64,000 nucleotides of DNA from Luteolibacter pohnpeiensis (GTDB lineage Bacteria > Verrucomicrobiota > Verrucomicrobiia > Verrucomicrobiales > Akkermansiaceae), in contig NZ_JAENIJ010000021.1 of assembly GCF_016595435.1 (NCBI RefSeq), positions 1 to 64,000 of the forward strand. The letters run 5' to 3'. Below, one piece after another: positions 26,897 through 35,528 of the stretch. The stretch's first letter is position 1; each line of letters starts with the position of its first letter. Under the pieces are notes generated by a model. The model made no database searches and was not told where the DNA came from. It worked only from the letters and a program-made list of their open reading frames with translations. Made by a program: the position numbers and the translations under genes.

Positions 26897-28807
26897 TCAG
26901 CGGGCGCGGGTGGATGAGCGGCGTTTGATGAAAAGTCCGAGTCCGAACAAAATCACGAGGAGAGGCATCGTGGCGACGTTGATCAGGGTGATCTTGCCTG
27001 CCAGCGCATCCTTCTGTCGTCGCAGTTCCTTTTGTTGATCGCGGATCATGCGGGAGTAGTTGACTTGCTCTTCCCGCAGTTTCTGGATTTCAGCTTCCTG
27101 CTCAGGGGAAAGGTAGAGCTCGGAGCTTCTGGACTTCTGTGCTTGCAGTGCACTGAGCTTTTGCTGGGCTGCCTTTTGCTTTTCCTGGAACTCTTCGATC
27201 TTGGCTCCGACGGACTTATTGAAGTCAGCTTCCATTTTTTGAATCACTGTGAACGGACGTTGCACGGCGGAGCGGGAACGGGAACCGATCAGGTATTTCG
27301 AGCCGGTTGCCTGATCCAGAATGTTGAACAACAAGGTGATGTTGCCATTGATCGGGGTGGCCATTTGCATGCCGCCGAAATTTTGCACGTTGTAGGCGAA
27401 GTTGTCGTAGAACGCGTCGACATCGGCGATGAGAAACACGTTGCCTGTCGCGGTCGCTTCCTTCAGGTAAGTCGGCTTGGCTTCGGCATCTTTACTGTCT
27501 GCGGCCTTGTCATCCTTGGCAGTGGCATCTTTGTCCTCGCTGCCAGGTTTTCCTTTCGGGAAAGCGGTCTTGAATTTGCCGGTCAAATAAGTGACCAGGT
27601 CATACGAAGCGCCGGTGGGGTGGAGCGAAGTGTTCAGGGTAGGGTCCAGGCGGGAAGCGCGCATCGAATCGACGAAAGCCGCTTGGTTGGATGATTTGAT
27701 CAAGGTCTGCGTCTCAATTCCAGCGCCACCGGTTTTGGTGAATCCGCCTGGCAGGAACATGGTGACCGCATTCAGATCTTTGGTAATGACACTGTCCTTC
27801 TGAGGCATCGAAGAGTTTGGCAGTGTCAGAACTGCGATGCCCGGGCGGTTGTCCGAAAGCGTGGTGGCATGGACTGGATCTGCCAGGGTTTTGGCTGATT
27901 CGAAGGAAATGCCCCATGCGGGGAGCAATGTTGGTAGGGTTGAGCTGGTTGGAAGTCCCTGTTGCCCCATCATCGGGTTCTGAGGTGCGGTCATTTGCAC
28001 CGCGACCGAGTAAGGGTCTAAGCAGGCAACCACCGTTCCTCCACCCAGAAGGTATTGATCTACGGCAAATTCAGTAGCAGGGCTGATGGTGGCAGGATGG
28101 AATAGCAGCAGAACTTTGATTTCCTTCGGATCGATGGTTTCGACATCCATCGGAATGTCGCGAACGTCGAAGGACTGTTTGAGCTGCTGATAAACGACCC
28201 AGCCAGGCATGCCTTGCTGTCCGGGCATGGGCGAAGGACTGCCGCCGAGTTTGAGGGCGGACATCACGCCGATCACCGGTTTGGTTGGCATGGAAACATC
28301 AGAGATCGCTTTGGATAACTGATATTCGAGCATGGTTTCCTCGTTGGGGTTGAGGAAAGGAAGTACACTCGTTTTATCCAGGCATGAAATCGCGAGGCCA
28401 AAGTAGAGGTTCTGATCGTTGAAGCGCTGACCGTTGATGCCGTCCAGATTGGCGGAATCCTCGGCATCGGTATCAGGTTGCGGATCGAGGTTTTCAATCC
28501 GGAGTTTGCCATGTGAAAGCGAGGCATATTCCTTGAGCAGGTCATCCACACGGCGCATGTGGAGCTTCAATTGCTCCGGCAGGTAGTCGGTATTGCGGGT
28601 GGCGTAGTAGCGGATGACGACGGGGGTATCCAGATGCTCAAGAATCGAGCGTGTGCCATCGGATAAAGTATGGATTTTGTTTTCCGTGAAATCCGCACCA
28701 TGATTGCCGAAGGATGTTAGAGAAACCAACCAGTTCGCCAGAATGGCGATGGCGACGAGAGCGGCGATGCCGAATGCGGCTCGAGTGACCGGGCGAGAAG
28801 TTTTCAT
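26897..28807 (-). CDS. GldG-like ABC transporter auxiliary subunit
   Basis: 636 residues. One N-terminal helix (about 12-30) is followed by the GldG/ABC-associated domain (SDGTRSILEHLDTPVVIRYY) and a large periplasmic region with GGGTVVACLDPYSVAVQ. A coiled coil at about 540-600 (EEFQEKQKAAQQKLSALQAQ) precedes a C-terminal helix and basic end. GldG works with the permease GldF and ATPase GldA in gliding bacteroidetes, but homologues occur in non-gliding bacteria, so motility is not implied. The permease gene is 9 bp upstream. Confidence 0.85.
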   Translation of the reverse strand: MKTSRPVTRAAFGIAALVAIAILANWLVSLTSFGNHGADFTENKIHTLSDGTRSILEHLDTPVVIRYYATRNTDYLPEQLKLHMRRVDDLLKEYASLSHGKLRIENLDPQPDTDAEDSANLDGINGQRFNDQNLYFGLAISCLDKTSVLPFLNPNEETMLEYQLSKAISDVSMPTKPVIGVMSALKLGGSPSPMPGQQGMPGWVVYQQLKQSFDVRDIPMDVETIDPKEIKVLLLFHPATISPATEFAVDQYLLGGGTVVACLDPYSVAVQMTAPQNPMMGQQGLPTSSTLPTLLPAWGISFESAKTLADPVHATTLSDNRPGIAVLTLPNSSMPQKDSVITKDLNAVTMFLPGGFTKTGGAGIETQTLIKSSNQAAFVDSMRASRLDPTLNTSLHPTGASYDLVTYLTGKFKTAFPKGKPGSEDKDATAKDDKAADSKDAEAKPTYLKEATATGNVFLIADVDAFYDNFAYNVQNFGGMQMATPINGNITLLFNILDQATGSKYLIGSRSRSAVQRPFTVIQKMEADFNKSVGAKIEEFQEKQKAAQQKLSALQAQKSRSSELYLSPEQEAEIQKLREEQVNYSRMIRDQQKELRRQKDALAGKITLINVATMPLLVILFGLGLFIKRRSSTRAR

Positions 28808-28816
28808 AGGTAATAA

Positions 28817-29548
28817 TCAGGCGCGTTTGGCGGAAAGGATGGCGCTGGTGCCGAGGAGAGGGATGAAGATCAGTGAGGCGAACCAGACGGCGTCCTGCAC
28901 TCGGAACAGACCACGGTTCAAAGAACTGAAGTGATCCCACACCCCAAAGGAAGTGAATGCTTCAACCACGGAGGTTGGTGCCATTTTGGAGAACTGCATG
29001 ACCAAGTCGTCATAAGAGCAGAGCACCATGAGGACGCAGACGAATACGGAAACGATGAGGCAGACGACCTGATCTCGTGTGAATGCGGATACCAACATGG
29101 TCACCGCGAGGAAGGTGCAGCAAACCAGGAAACTGCCGAGATAACCTGCGGCGATCGCGCCGTTATCGGGCTCACCGAGATAATTGACCGTGATGACGAT
29201 GGGGAACGTGAGAGCCAGTGCGATCAGCCAGACCGTGGCGGCGGAGAGGAATTTGCCGAGAATGGCACTCCAGGTGGATGTTGGAAAGGTGCCTAACAGT
29301 TCGACGGTTCCGTTGCGCTGCTCATCTGCCCATAATTTCATGCCCACAGCGGGGGCCAGCAGCATGAACAACCACGGGTGCCAGAAAAAGAATGACCATT
29401 CGAGTGATGCATCGCCGACCTTGATGAACTGACCGAACGAGAAGGTCATGATCATCGAGAACAGCAGGAAGATCACGATGACTGCGTAGGCGGTGGGTTG
29501 GGTGAAGTAGCTTTTCAGCTCTCTCTTGTAAATGGTGAGAAATGACAT
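28817..29548 (-). CDS. ABC-2 type permease (GldF-like)
   Basis: 243 residues with six membrane segments in the ABC-2 layout. It starts FLTIYKRELKSYFTQPTAYA, the N-terminal cytoplasmic helix typical of this family, and EQRNGTVELLGTFPTS is the conserved coupling region. It sits between the ATPase (30 bp upstream) and the GldG-like gene (9 bp downstream). The substrate is unknown. Confidence 0.88.
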   Translation of the reverse strand: MSFLTIYKRELKSYFTQPTAYAVIVIFLLFSMIMTFSFGQFIKVGDASLEWSFFFWHPWLFMLLAPAVGMKLWADEQRNGTVELLGTFPTSTWSAILGKFLSAATVWLIALALTFPIVITVNYLGEPDNGAIAAGYLGSFLVCCTFLAVTMLVSAFTRDQVVCLIVSVFVCVLMVLCSYDDLVMQFSKMAPTSVVEAFTSFGVWDHFSSLNRGLFRVQDAVWFASLIFIPLLGTSAILSAKRA

Positions 29549-29578
29549 GATTGGAGGTGGCTAGGGAAGGACTGCGGA

Positions 29579-30310
29579 TCAGGCGGCGGCTTCGGTGTCA
29601 CGAGTGGTGACGGTGCGGAAAAGATCGGTAAGCGATCCAGTTCCGGATTGTTCAATCAGTTCGGCAGGAGTGCCATCTGCGACGATTTTTCCCCGGTCGA
29701 CGATGACGGCGCGGGTGCACGCCGCCTCGACTTCCTCCAGGATGTGGGTGGAAAACAAAATCGCCTTGGTCGTTCCAAGGCGTTTGATCAGCTGGCGGAC
29801 CTCATATTTCTGGTTTGGGTCAAGACCGTCGGTGGGTTCATCGAGAATCAGAACTTCTGGGTCGTGCAACAGTGCCTGGGCAAGACAGGTGCGGTGACGA
29901 TAACCCTTGGAAAGTGTGTCAATCGATTGGCGCGCTACATTTTGCAGGAAGCAGGTTTCGATCGCTCGCTCAACCGCGTCCCGTTTTCTGGAGCCTCTCA
30001 GACCGCGGATTTCCGCGCAGAACTTGAGGAAGCTGGTCACCGTCATGTCCTGATAAAGGGGGGCGGATTCCGGGAGATAGCCAATTTTGGTTTTTGCTTT
30101 GGCTGGATTGTCGACAATGGAGATACCACAGATTTTGGCATCTCCAGAGGTTGGGGGAAAAAATCCGGTAACCATGCGCATGGTGGTGGATTTTCCTGCA
30201 CCGTTTGGCCCTAAGAAGCCAAGCACCTCGCCCGGTTTTACGGAGAACGAGAGATTGTCGACGGCGAGTTTGGTTCCGAATTGTTTGGTCAGGCTTTCGA
30301 CTTCGATCAT
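29579..30310 (-). CDS. ABC transporter ATP-binding protein (GldA-like)
   Basis: 243 residues. Walker A GPNGAGKST, Q-loop in GYLPESAPLYQDMTV, signature LSKGYRHR (a variant of LSGGQ usual in this subfamily), Walker B VLILDEPTDGLDP and the H-loop STHILEEVE. It is the first gene of the operon ATPase-permease-GldG-DUF4340, all on the minus strand; together they form one exporter-type complex in the inner membrane. Confidence 0.92.
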   Translation of the reverse strand: MIEVESLTKQFGTKLAVDNLSFSVKPGEVLGFLGPNGAGKSTTMRMVTGFFPPTSGDAKICGISIVDNPAKAKTKIGYLPESAPLYQDMTVTSFLKFCAEIRGLRGSRKRDAVERAIETCFLQNVARQSIDTLSKGYRHRTCLAQALLHDPEVLILDEPTDGLDPNQKYEVRQLIKRLGTTKAILFSTHILEEVEAACTRAVIVDRGKIVADGTPAELIEQSGTGSLTDLFRTVTTRDTEAAA

Positions 30311-30556
30311 TGGGTCGGATGTTTTGATTCGCGGCGTTTCACGAAAACGAGCGTTATCGCGAAGACGGTTTGTTTGTAAAAATGGAGGGGATGGATAAAA
30401 AGAGGAATCCGTCGTTTTTCAAAGATTGTTGGAACGGAGTATTCCGCCAAAGCTCCTCAGAGACTGAGTCTTGCGAGAAAAATCTAACGGATCTTCTACG
30501 GTGCGAAATCGAGCATGCTTGCGCAGGATATCCGCTCGTGTAATCTTTTTCTACTG

Positions 30557-31183
30557 ATGACGAGTCTTGAACTGCCCGATCGTTGCGGTGTCATGCTGCT
30601 GCCCGACTGCACTCTCTTTCCCCATGGAGGACTGCCGCTGCGAATTTTTGAACCACGCTATCGCGAAATGCTCGAACGGGCATTGGAAGGGGATTGTTTT
30701 TTTGCCATCGCCCGCAGGGTCGCTGACGAAGGCGAAGATCTCGCGGAGTGCGCGGCGAAAATCGGAACCATAGGCCTGGTGAGAGCATCGCGTGAGCAGG
30801 AAGACGGGACCTCTGAACTATTGCTGCATGGGGTCATGCGGGTGCGGTTTACCCAGTGGCACCCGGAATACAGCTACCCATGCGCGAGCATCCAACCGCA
30901 ATTGCTTTATTTCGATCCCGAAAATCAGGCGGAGGCAGCGATGAAAACCCTGCGCGGTGCGGTGGAAGATGCCATTCGCGAGTTGCCGGATGAAGTTCAG
31001 AAAGGGATTCTTTCGCTGCTGGATCGGTCGGACGGACCCGGCTTGATGACGGATATCGTAAGCCAGCAATTCGTCCACGATCCGGACCTGCGGCAGCACT
31101 TGTTAGAGCTTGATTCCGCAGGTGAGCGCATCCCGTTGCTTTGCGAATACCTCCGCAATGCAACGATCAGTCACGATGAGTAG
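30557..31183 (+). CDS. Lon N-terminal domain protein
   Basis: 208 residues from ATG 30557; the frame opens at 30515. It is a stand-alone Lon substrate-binding (LON) domain: LPDRCGVMLLPDCTLFPHGG, LRIFEPRYREMLERALEGD, then GTIGLVRASREQEDGT. No ATPase or protease part is present. Such proteins are common and their function is poorly known. It is divergent from the ABC operon and convergent with cobA/hemD. Confidence 0.85.
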   Translation: MTSLELPDRCGVMLLPDCTLFPHGGLPLRIFEPRYREMLERALEGDCFFAIARRVADEGEDLAECAAKIGTIGLVRASREQEDGTSELLLHGVMRVRFTQWHPEYSYPCASIQPQLLYFDPENQAEAAMKTLRGAVEDAIRELPDEVQKGILSLLDRSDGPGLMTDIVSQQFVHDPDLRQHLLELDSAGERIPLLCEYLRNATISHDE

Positions 31184-31203
31184 TCGAACGCCGGGTCGTC
31201 GGG

Positions 31204-32712
31204 TTATGCTTTGAAATAGTCGACGATTGCCTGGGTCAGGCCGGGGATGTCGTGCTGGGTCGCTTCGACAGCAGGCGGCATGCCCTTGCTGCGGAGGTTC
31301 TTGCCAGTTACCGGGCCGATGCTGGCGGCCACGCAATCATCCGGCCAATCCAGTCCGAGATTGAAGAAATGGTCCACGGTGGAGCTGGAAGTGAACGTGA
31401 TCATGTCCGCACCTTGTTCGACCAGTTTCGCTCGGGCACCGGTGAGGTCCTCGGTTTCGGCGACGGTCCGGTATGCGATGCATTCGTCGACGATCGCGCC
31501 GAGTTTCTCCAGGCCCTTGCCGATGATGTCTCGTGTTTCTTCCGCCTTCACCCAGAGCATGGTCAGGTTCTCAACGGATTCATTTTCGAACGCCTCGATC
31601 AATCCTTCCGCCACGAAGCGTTTTGGGATGAGATCGACGGTGAATCGATATTCCTGAATCTTGGCTGCAGTTCCCGCGCCGATCGCTGCAATGCGCGGAT
31701 TGCCTAAGCTACGGGCATCACCGTAGGTCGCGAAGAAGGCTTCGAAGAATTTTTCCACGCCATTCGGACTTGTGAAAACGAGCCAGTCATATTCATGGGC
31801 GTGAGTCACCATTTCCGCGAACCCGAGTTTGTCCTCCGGTGGCTCGATGCGAATGGTGGGAAGCTCGATCACATCGGCGCCCAGGTTCCGCAGGTTTTTG
31901 GAAAGTTCGCCCGCTTGTTCGCGCGTGCGGGTGACGACGATCTTTTTGCCAAACAACGGCCGGGTTTCGAACCAGTTGATCTTGGATCGCTCTTTCACCA
32001 CGTTGCCAATCACCGCTACAGCGGGTGAGCTGAAGTCGACCGATTCCGCGATGTCGGCGATGGTGGTTAGAGTTCCTTCGATCGTCCATTGCGAACCCGT
32101 CGTGGCCCAGCGGGTGAGCGCGATCGGTGTGTCTGCTTCGGCTCCATGTTCGATGAATGCGTTGGCGATTTCCCGCAAACGGGAAACTCCCATCAGAAAC
32201 ACCTTGGTTCCCGGAGTTTTCGCAAGCTGAGCGTAATCGACCGAAGTGAAGCCCTTGGTCGGATCTTCGTGGCCGGTGAAAATGGTCAACTGCGTGTTGT
32301 GATCGCGATGTGTCACGGGGATGCCCGCATAGGAGGGGCCACCGATTGCGGAGCTGATGCCGGGGACGATTTCAAAAGGAACTCCGGCAGCTGCAAGCTC
32401 GGCAGCCTCCTCGCCGCCGCGACCGAAAATCATCGGATCACCGCCCTTCAGCCGGACCACGGATTTGCCTTGCTGGGACTTCTCGACGATCAGCTCGTTG
32501 ATTTTGTCCTGCGGTAGCGCGTGATCCTTGGCGCGTTTGCCAACATAGATTTTTTCGCATCCCGGTTTCGTCCAGCGGAGCAACTCCGGGCTACTAAGGG
32601 CATCGTACACCAGCACATCCGCCGCCTCGATGCATTCTTTGGCGCGTAGGGTGACAAGGCCAGGGTCGCCTGGGCCGGCGCCGACGAGATAACAAATTCC
32701 GGATGCGGTCAT
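31204..32712 (-). CDS. cobA-hemD: Uroporphyrinogen-III C-methyltransferase / uroporphyrinogen-III synthase fusion
   Basis: 502 residues in two enzymes. Residues 1-245 are SUMT (CobA/CysG-A): VGAGPGDPGLVTLRAKECIE, LKGGDPMIFGRGGEEA, and GVSRLREI, making precorrin-2 from uroporphyrinogen III with SAM. Residues 255-502 are HemD (KKIVVTRTREQAGELSKNLR; MITFTSSSTVDHFFN), closing hydroxymethylbilane to uroporphyrinogen III. The fusion puts the branch to siroheme/cobalamin on the same chain as the ring closure. ATG overlaps the hemC stop by 4 bp. Confidence 0.94.
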   Translation of the reverse strand: MTASGICYLVGAGPGDPGLVTLRAKECIEAADVLVYDALSSPELLRWTKPGCEKIYVGKRAKDHALPQDKINELIVEKSQQGKSVVRLKGGDPMIFGRGGEEAAELAAAGVPFEIVPGISSAIGGPSYAGIPVTHRDHNTQLTIFTGHEDPTKGFTSVDYAQLAKTPGTKVFLMGVSRLREIANAFIEHGAEADTPIALTRWATTGSQWTIEGTLTTIADIAESVDFSSPAVAVIGNVVKERSKINWFETRPLFGKKIVVTRTREQAGELSKNLRNLGADVIELPTIRIEPPEDKLGFAEMVTHAHEYDWLVFTSPNGVEKFFEAFFATYGDARSLGNPRIAAIGAGTAAKIQEYRFTVDLIPKRFVAEGLIEAFENESVENLTMLWVKAEETRDIIGKGLEKLGAIVDECIAYRTVAETEDLTGARAKLVEQGADMITFTSSSTVDHFFNLGLDWPDDCVAASIGPVTGKNLRSKGMPPAVEATQHDIPGLTQAIVDYFKA

Positions 32713-33677
32713 GACAGGGATTGGAAAAGCTGGAAGGCGAGGGAGATCGGGTTGGCTGCAAGTCCACTGACTTCGGCGGTTTTCGGGGTGCCGCCTTGTT
32801 CCGGGAATACGATTGCTTTGAGGAATAGGTAGTCCTCCTTGATGCAGGATGAAACGCCAACAGGTGTGTGGCAGCCTCCATCCAGCAGTCGCAGAAACTC
32901 ACGCTCGGCGCGAATGCGGGTCCATGTCTCCGCGTGGCCGATCGAGTGCGCCAGCGCGCGCGAACGAGCGTCATGCGAGCGGATTTCCAGACCGATCGCG
33001 CCCTGACCGGCCGCGGGCAGAAATTGATCCTCCGGCAGGCGGTAGACGTGCAGATTGGTGAAACCATTCACGGATTCAAATTCCGCGCCTTCGGCTTCAG
33101 AGAAAGAAATCAGGTTCAGTCGGATCAAGCCGGCTTCAGCCAGTAGAATCGCGTCGTAATCGTTGCCGTCTGAAAGTTTTTGCAACCGGGTCGGGACGTT
33201 CCCGCGAATGTCTTGGGTGACCAGATCCGGGCGAAGCCATTTGAGCTGCATGGCCCGGCGGACGCTGCTGGTTCCCACCCGTGCTCCTTTTGGCAAACCA
33301 TCGAGACCACCTGGCTGGCAGGTGATCAGGACATCGCGAATCGGCGCGCGTTCCAACACAGCGGCCAATTCAAAGCGCTCGCCCAAGGTGGTTGGCATGT
33401 CCTTGAGGCTGTGCACGGCAATGTCGATATCGCCGCTGTCCAGGGCTTGTTCGAGTTCCTTGATGAAGACTCCTTTATCGAAAATCCCTTCCGCTTTGGC
33501 CACTTCACTGAGCGCTACATCCGTGCGGCGATCGCCCGTGGTTTTGATCACCTGGCGCTGAATGGAAATCCGGGGAAACGCCTGAGCCAGCGACGCCTCG
33601 GTGGCGGTAGCCTGCACCAAGGCAAGTTCGCTGCCACGGGTGCCAACGATGATGGGTGGGGTGGGGATGTCGCTCAT
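32709..33677 (-). CDS. hemC: Porphobilinogen deaminase (hydroxymethylbilane synthase)
   Basis: 322 residues. It joins four porphobilinogens into hydroxymethylbilane. The dipyrromethane cofactor Cys lies in LLDGGCHTPVGV. VGTRGSELALVQA and HSLKDMPT are typical, with the catalytic Asp in the latter. It starts one base after the hemA stop and overlaps cobA-hemD downstream, so the genes are tightly coupled. Confidence 0.95.
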   Translation of the reverse strand: MSDIPTPPIIVGTRGSELALVQATATEASLAQAFPRISIQRQVIKTTGDRRTDVALSEVAKAEGIFDKGVFIKELEQALDSGDIDIAVHSLKDMPTTLGERFELAAVLERAPIRDVLITCQPGGLDGLPKGARVGTSSVRRAMQLKWLRPDLVTQDIRGNVPTRLQKLSDGNDYDAILLAEAGLIRLNLISFSEAEGAEFESVNGFTNLHVYRLPEDQFLPAAGQGAIGLEIRSHDARSRALAHSIGHAETWTRIRAEREFLRLLDGGCHTPVGVSSCIKEDYLFLKAIVFPEQGGTPKTAEVSGLAANPISLAFQLFQSLS

Positions 33678-33678
33678 C

Positions 33679-34689
33679 TCAGGTTCCAGGAAGATTCAGT
33701 TTTTTCAATTCGAGATCAATGATCCGTTCGCATTCGGTGATTTGGCGCTGGCGGCGTGTGCGAGCCTCCTCTGCCAGCTGTTCCAAAGTGTCGATGTCGT
33801 AAAGGTATACTTCGTCAATTTCAGCCACTGCGGGATCAATGTCGCGCGGGACAGCGATATCGATGAAGAACAGCGGGCGGAATTTGCGGGCGCGGCGTAC
33901 CATTTCGACGTCAGCTCGTTTGATGATGGCGTGAGGGGCACCGGTGGAAGAAATCACGACGTCGACTTGTTCCAGAACGCGCTGCCAATCGTCGAATCGA
34001 ACCGCGCTGCCGCCCATGTCGCGGGCCAGTTCTTCCGCGCGCTCAAACGAGCGGTTGGTGACAAAGATCGATCGCGCACCGCGGGAAACCAGGCTTTGCG
34101 CGGTGATCCGGCTCATTTCCCCAGCGCCCAGAATCATCACCTGGCTGTCTTTGAGGTGACCGAAGATTTTTTCCGCGAGATCGACCGCGACGTTTCCGAT
34201 CGAGGTCGAGCCTTCCTGAATGCGGGTTTCTGTGCGGACTTTTTTGCCGACGCTGAACGCGCGCTGGAACAGGCGATTCAGGATTGAGCCAGTGGAGCCG
34301 GCTTCGAGCGCGGCATTGTAGGCCTGTTTGACCTGGCCGAAAATTTCAGTTTCGCCCAGCACCATGGAATCGAGACCACTCACGACCCGGCAGAGGTGGC
34401 GGGCGGCATCCGCCTTTTCCAATCGGTAAAAGTGTTCGGATATTTCGGCTTCGAGCTTTTCCCGCGCTGAGAGCCCTTGCTCCAGGCGTTCCAAGGTGGC
34501 GTGAGCATTTTCTCCGGCGAGGTAAAATTCCGTGCGATTGCAGGTGGAGACGACGACGCCCTCAGGAACATCCGCGAGAGCCGCGATTTCTGCAGCGGCT
34601 GCGCCGAGCTTATTGGTTCCCACGGCGAAGCGCTCACGCACCTCCACAGGCGCGGTCCGGTGGTTCAGTCCCAGGCAAAGAAGTTCCAT
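33679..34689 (-). CDS. hemA: Glutamyl-tRNA reductase, short form
   Basis: Reduces glutamyl-tRNA to glutamate-1-semialdehyde, the first step of C5 tetrapyrrole synthesis. The catalytic Cys is in VVSTCNRTEFY; GLDSMVLGETEIFGQVKQAY and the NADPH fold with GAGEMSRITAQSL are present. The protein is 336 residues and stops shortly after DIAVPRDIDPAVAEIDEVYL and one helix, where E. coli-type enzymes (about 418) continue with an approximately 90-residue dimerisation domain. No frame continuing that domain is apparent downstream, where hemC begins at once. The start overlaps the ccsA stop by one base. Confidence 0.93.
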   Translation of the reverse strand: MELLCLGLNHRTAPVEVRERFAVGTNKLGAAAAEIAALADVPEGVVVSTCNRTEFYLAGENAHATLERLEQGLSAREKLEAEISEHFYRLEKADAARHLCRVVSGLDSMVLGETEIFGQVKQAYNAALEAGSTGSILNRLFQRAFSVGKKVRTETRIQEGSTSIGNVAVDLAEKIFGHLKDSQVMILGAGEMSRITAQSLVSRGARSIFVTNRSFERAEELARDMGGSAVRFDDWQRVLEQVDVVISSTGAPHAIIKRADVEMVRRARKFRPLFFIDIAVPRDIDPAVAEIDEVYLYDIDTLEQLAEEARTRRQRQITECERIIDLELKKLNLPGT

Positions 34690-35453
34690 CAGATCAGGGC
34701 AAAAACGGCGAGGGAAAGCACGAAAACCGCTACGGTGAAGAGCGACAGGCTTCTTCCACTTAGTCCGCGTTTGGCTCGGACCAACAACAGGATTGCGTAG
34801 GCGAACCAGACTGCGATTGCAGCGATCAAGTGAGCCATGGAGCCGTTCCGTGGCATGAGTAATCCGGCGATGATGCCGATGGTGAGCAGTCCCAGCCCCA
34901 GCCAGAGCAATCTTCCCAGCGAGGTCAGGAGCTCACGTATTGGCGGGAGATTGCGGAATAAGCCGCCTGCCATCTGGTGGGCTTTGAGTTGGTGATCGAG
35001 AACCAAAAACATCGTTCCTGCGACTGCGGCGAGGGCAAATGCTCCGTAGGATAAGACCGAAACGGCCGAATGGGTTTCGCCCCACGGGCTGGTATTGGCG
35101 ACCCGTTCCGGAGATACAGCTAAAACGCCCGGGAATAAGGCGGTGGATTGGAAAATCACCACCAAGGGAGCGGAGAAGACGCCCAACAGCGAGATCCGGT
35201 AAGCCGGGCCGATCAGCAGATAGAACAGCGTCAGGGACCAGGAAAGGTAAACCAGAATCTCACCGGTGTCGCGCAGCGGGCAGGCGGCACGGTCCTGGCC
35301 CCGCACGGTGAGAAATCCGAGTTGCAGCAGAAAGGTTCCCGCCATCCAGATGACGGTCCATCGGCTGCGTTTGCCCTGGCGCACCGAAAGGATGCCCCAG
35401 AACGCGCCCGCGGCGGCGAGCAGCGTGGAGAAGATCAGCAACCAATGGTCCAT
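34689..35453 (-). CDS. CcsA/HemX-family membrane protein
   Basis: 254 residues from ATG 35453 (MDHWLLIFSTLL); starts at 35465 and 35495 are also possible. Eight or so hydrophobic segments. The family core appears as SPWGETHSAVSVLSYGAFAL and GLLMPRNGSMAHLIAAIAVW, with His residues that in CcsA bind heme during cytochrome c maturation. Next to hemA the family is usually called HemX, reported to affect HemA level. It is first in the order ccsA/hemX-hemA-hemC-cobA/hemD. Confidence 0.82.
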   Translation of the reverse strand: MDHWLLIFSTLLAAAGAFWGILSVRQGKRSRWTVIWMAGTFLLQLGFLTVRGQDRAACPLRDTGEILVYLSWSLTLFYLLIGPAYRISLLGVFSAPLVVIFQSTALFPGVLAVSPERVANTSPWGETHSAVSVLSYGAFALAAVAGTMFLVLDHQLKAHQMAGGLFRNLPPIRELLTSLGRLLWLGLGLLTIGIIAGLLMPRNGSMAHLIAAIAVWFAYAILLLVRAKRGLSGRSLSLFTVAVFVLSLAVFALI

Positions 35454-35528
35454 GCCTCTTTCCATGCCCCCCGGAGCCGCCGCGCGCAAGGACAACTCAT
35501 ATCGAATTCAGGAATCGTCAGTTTTCGT

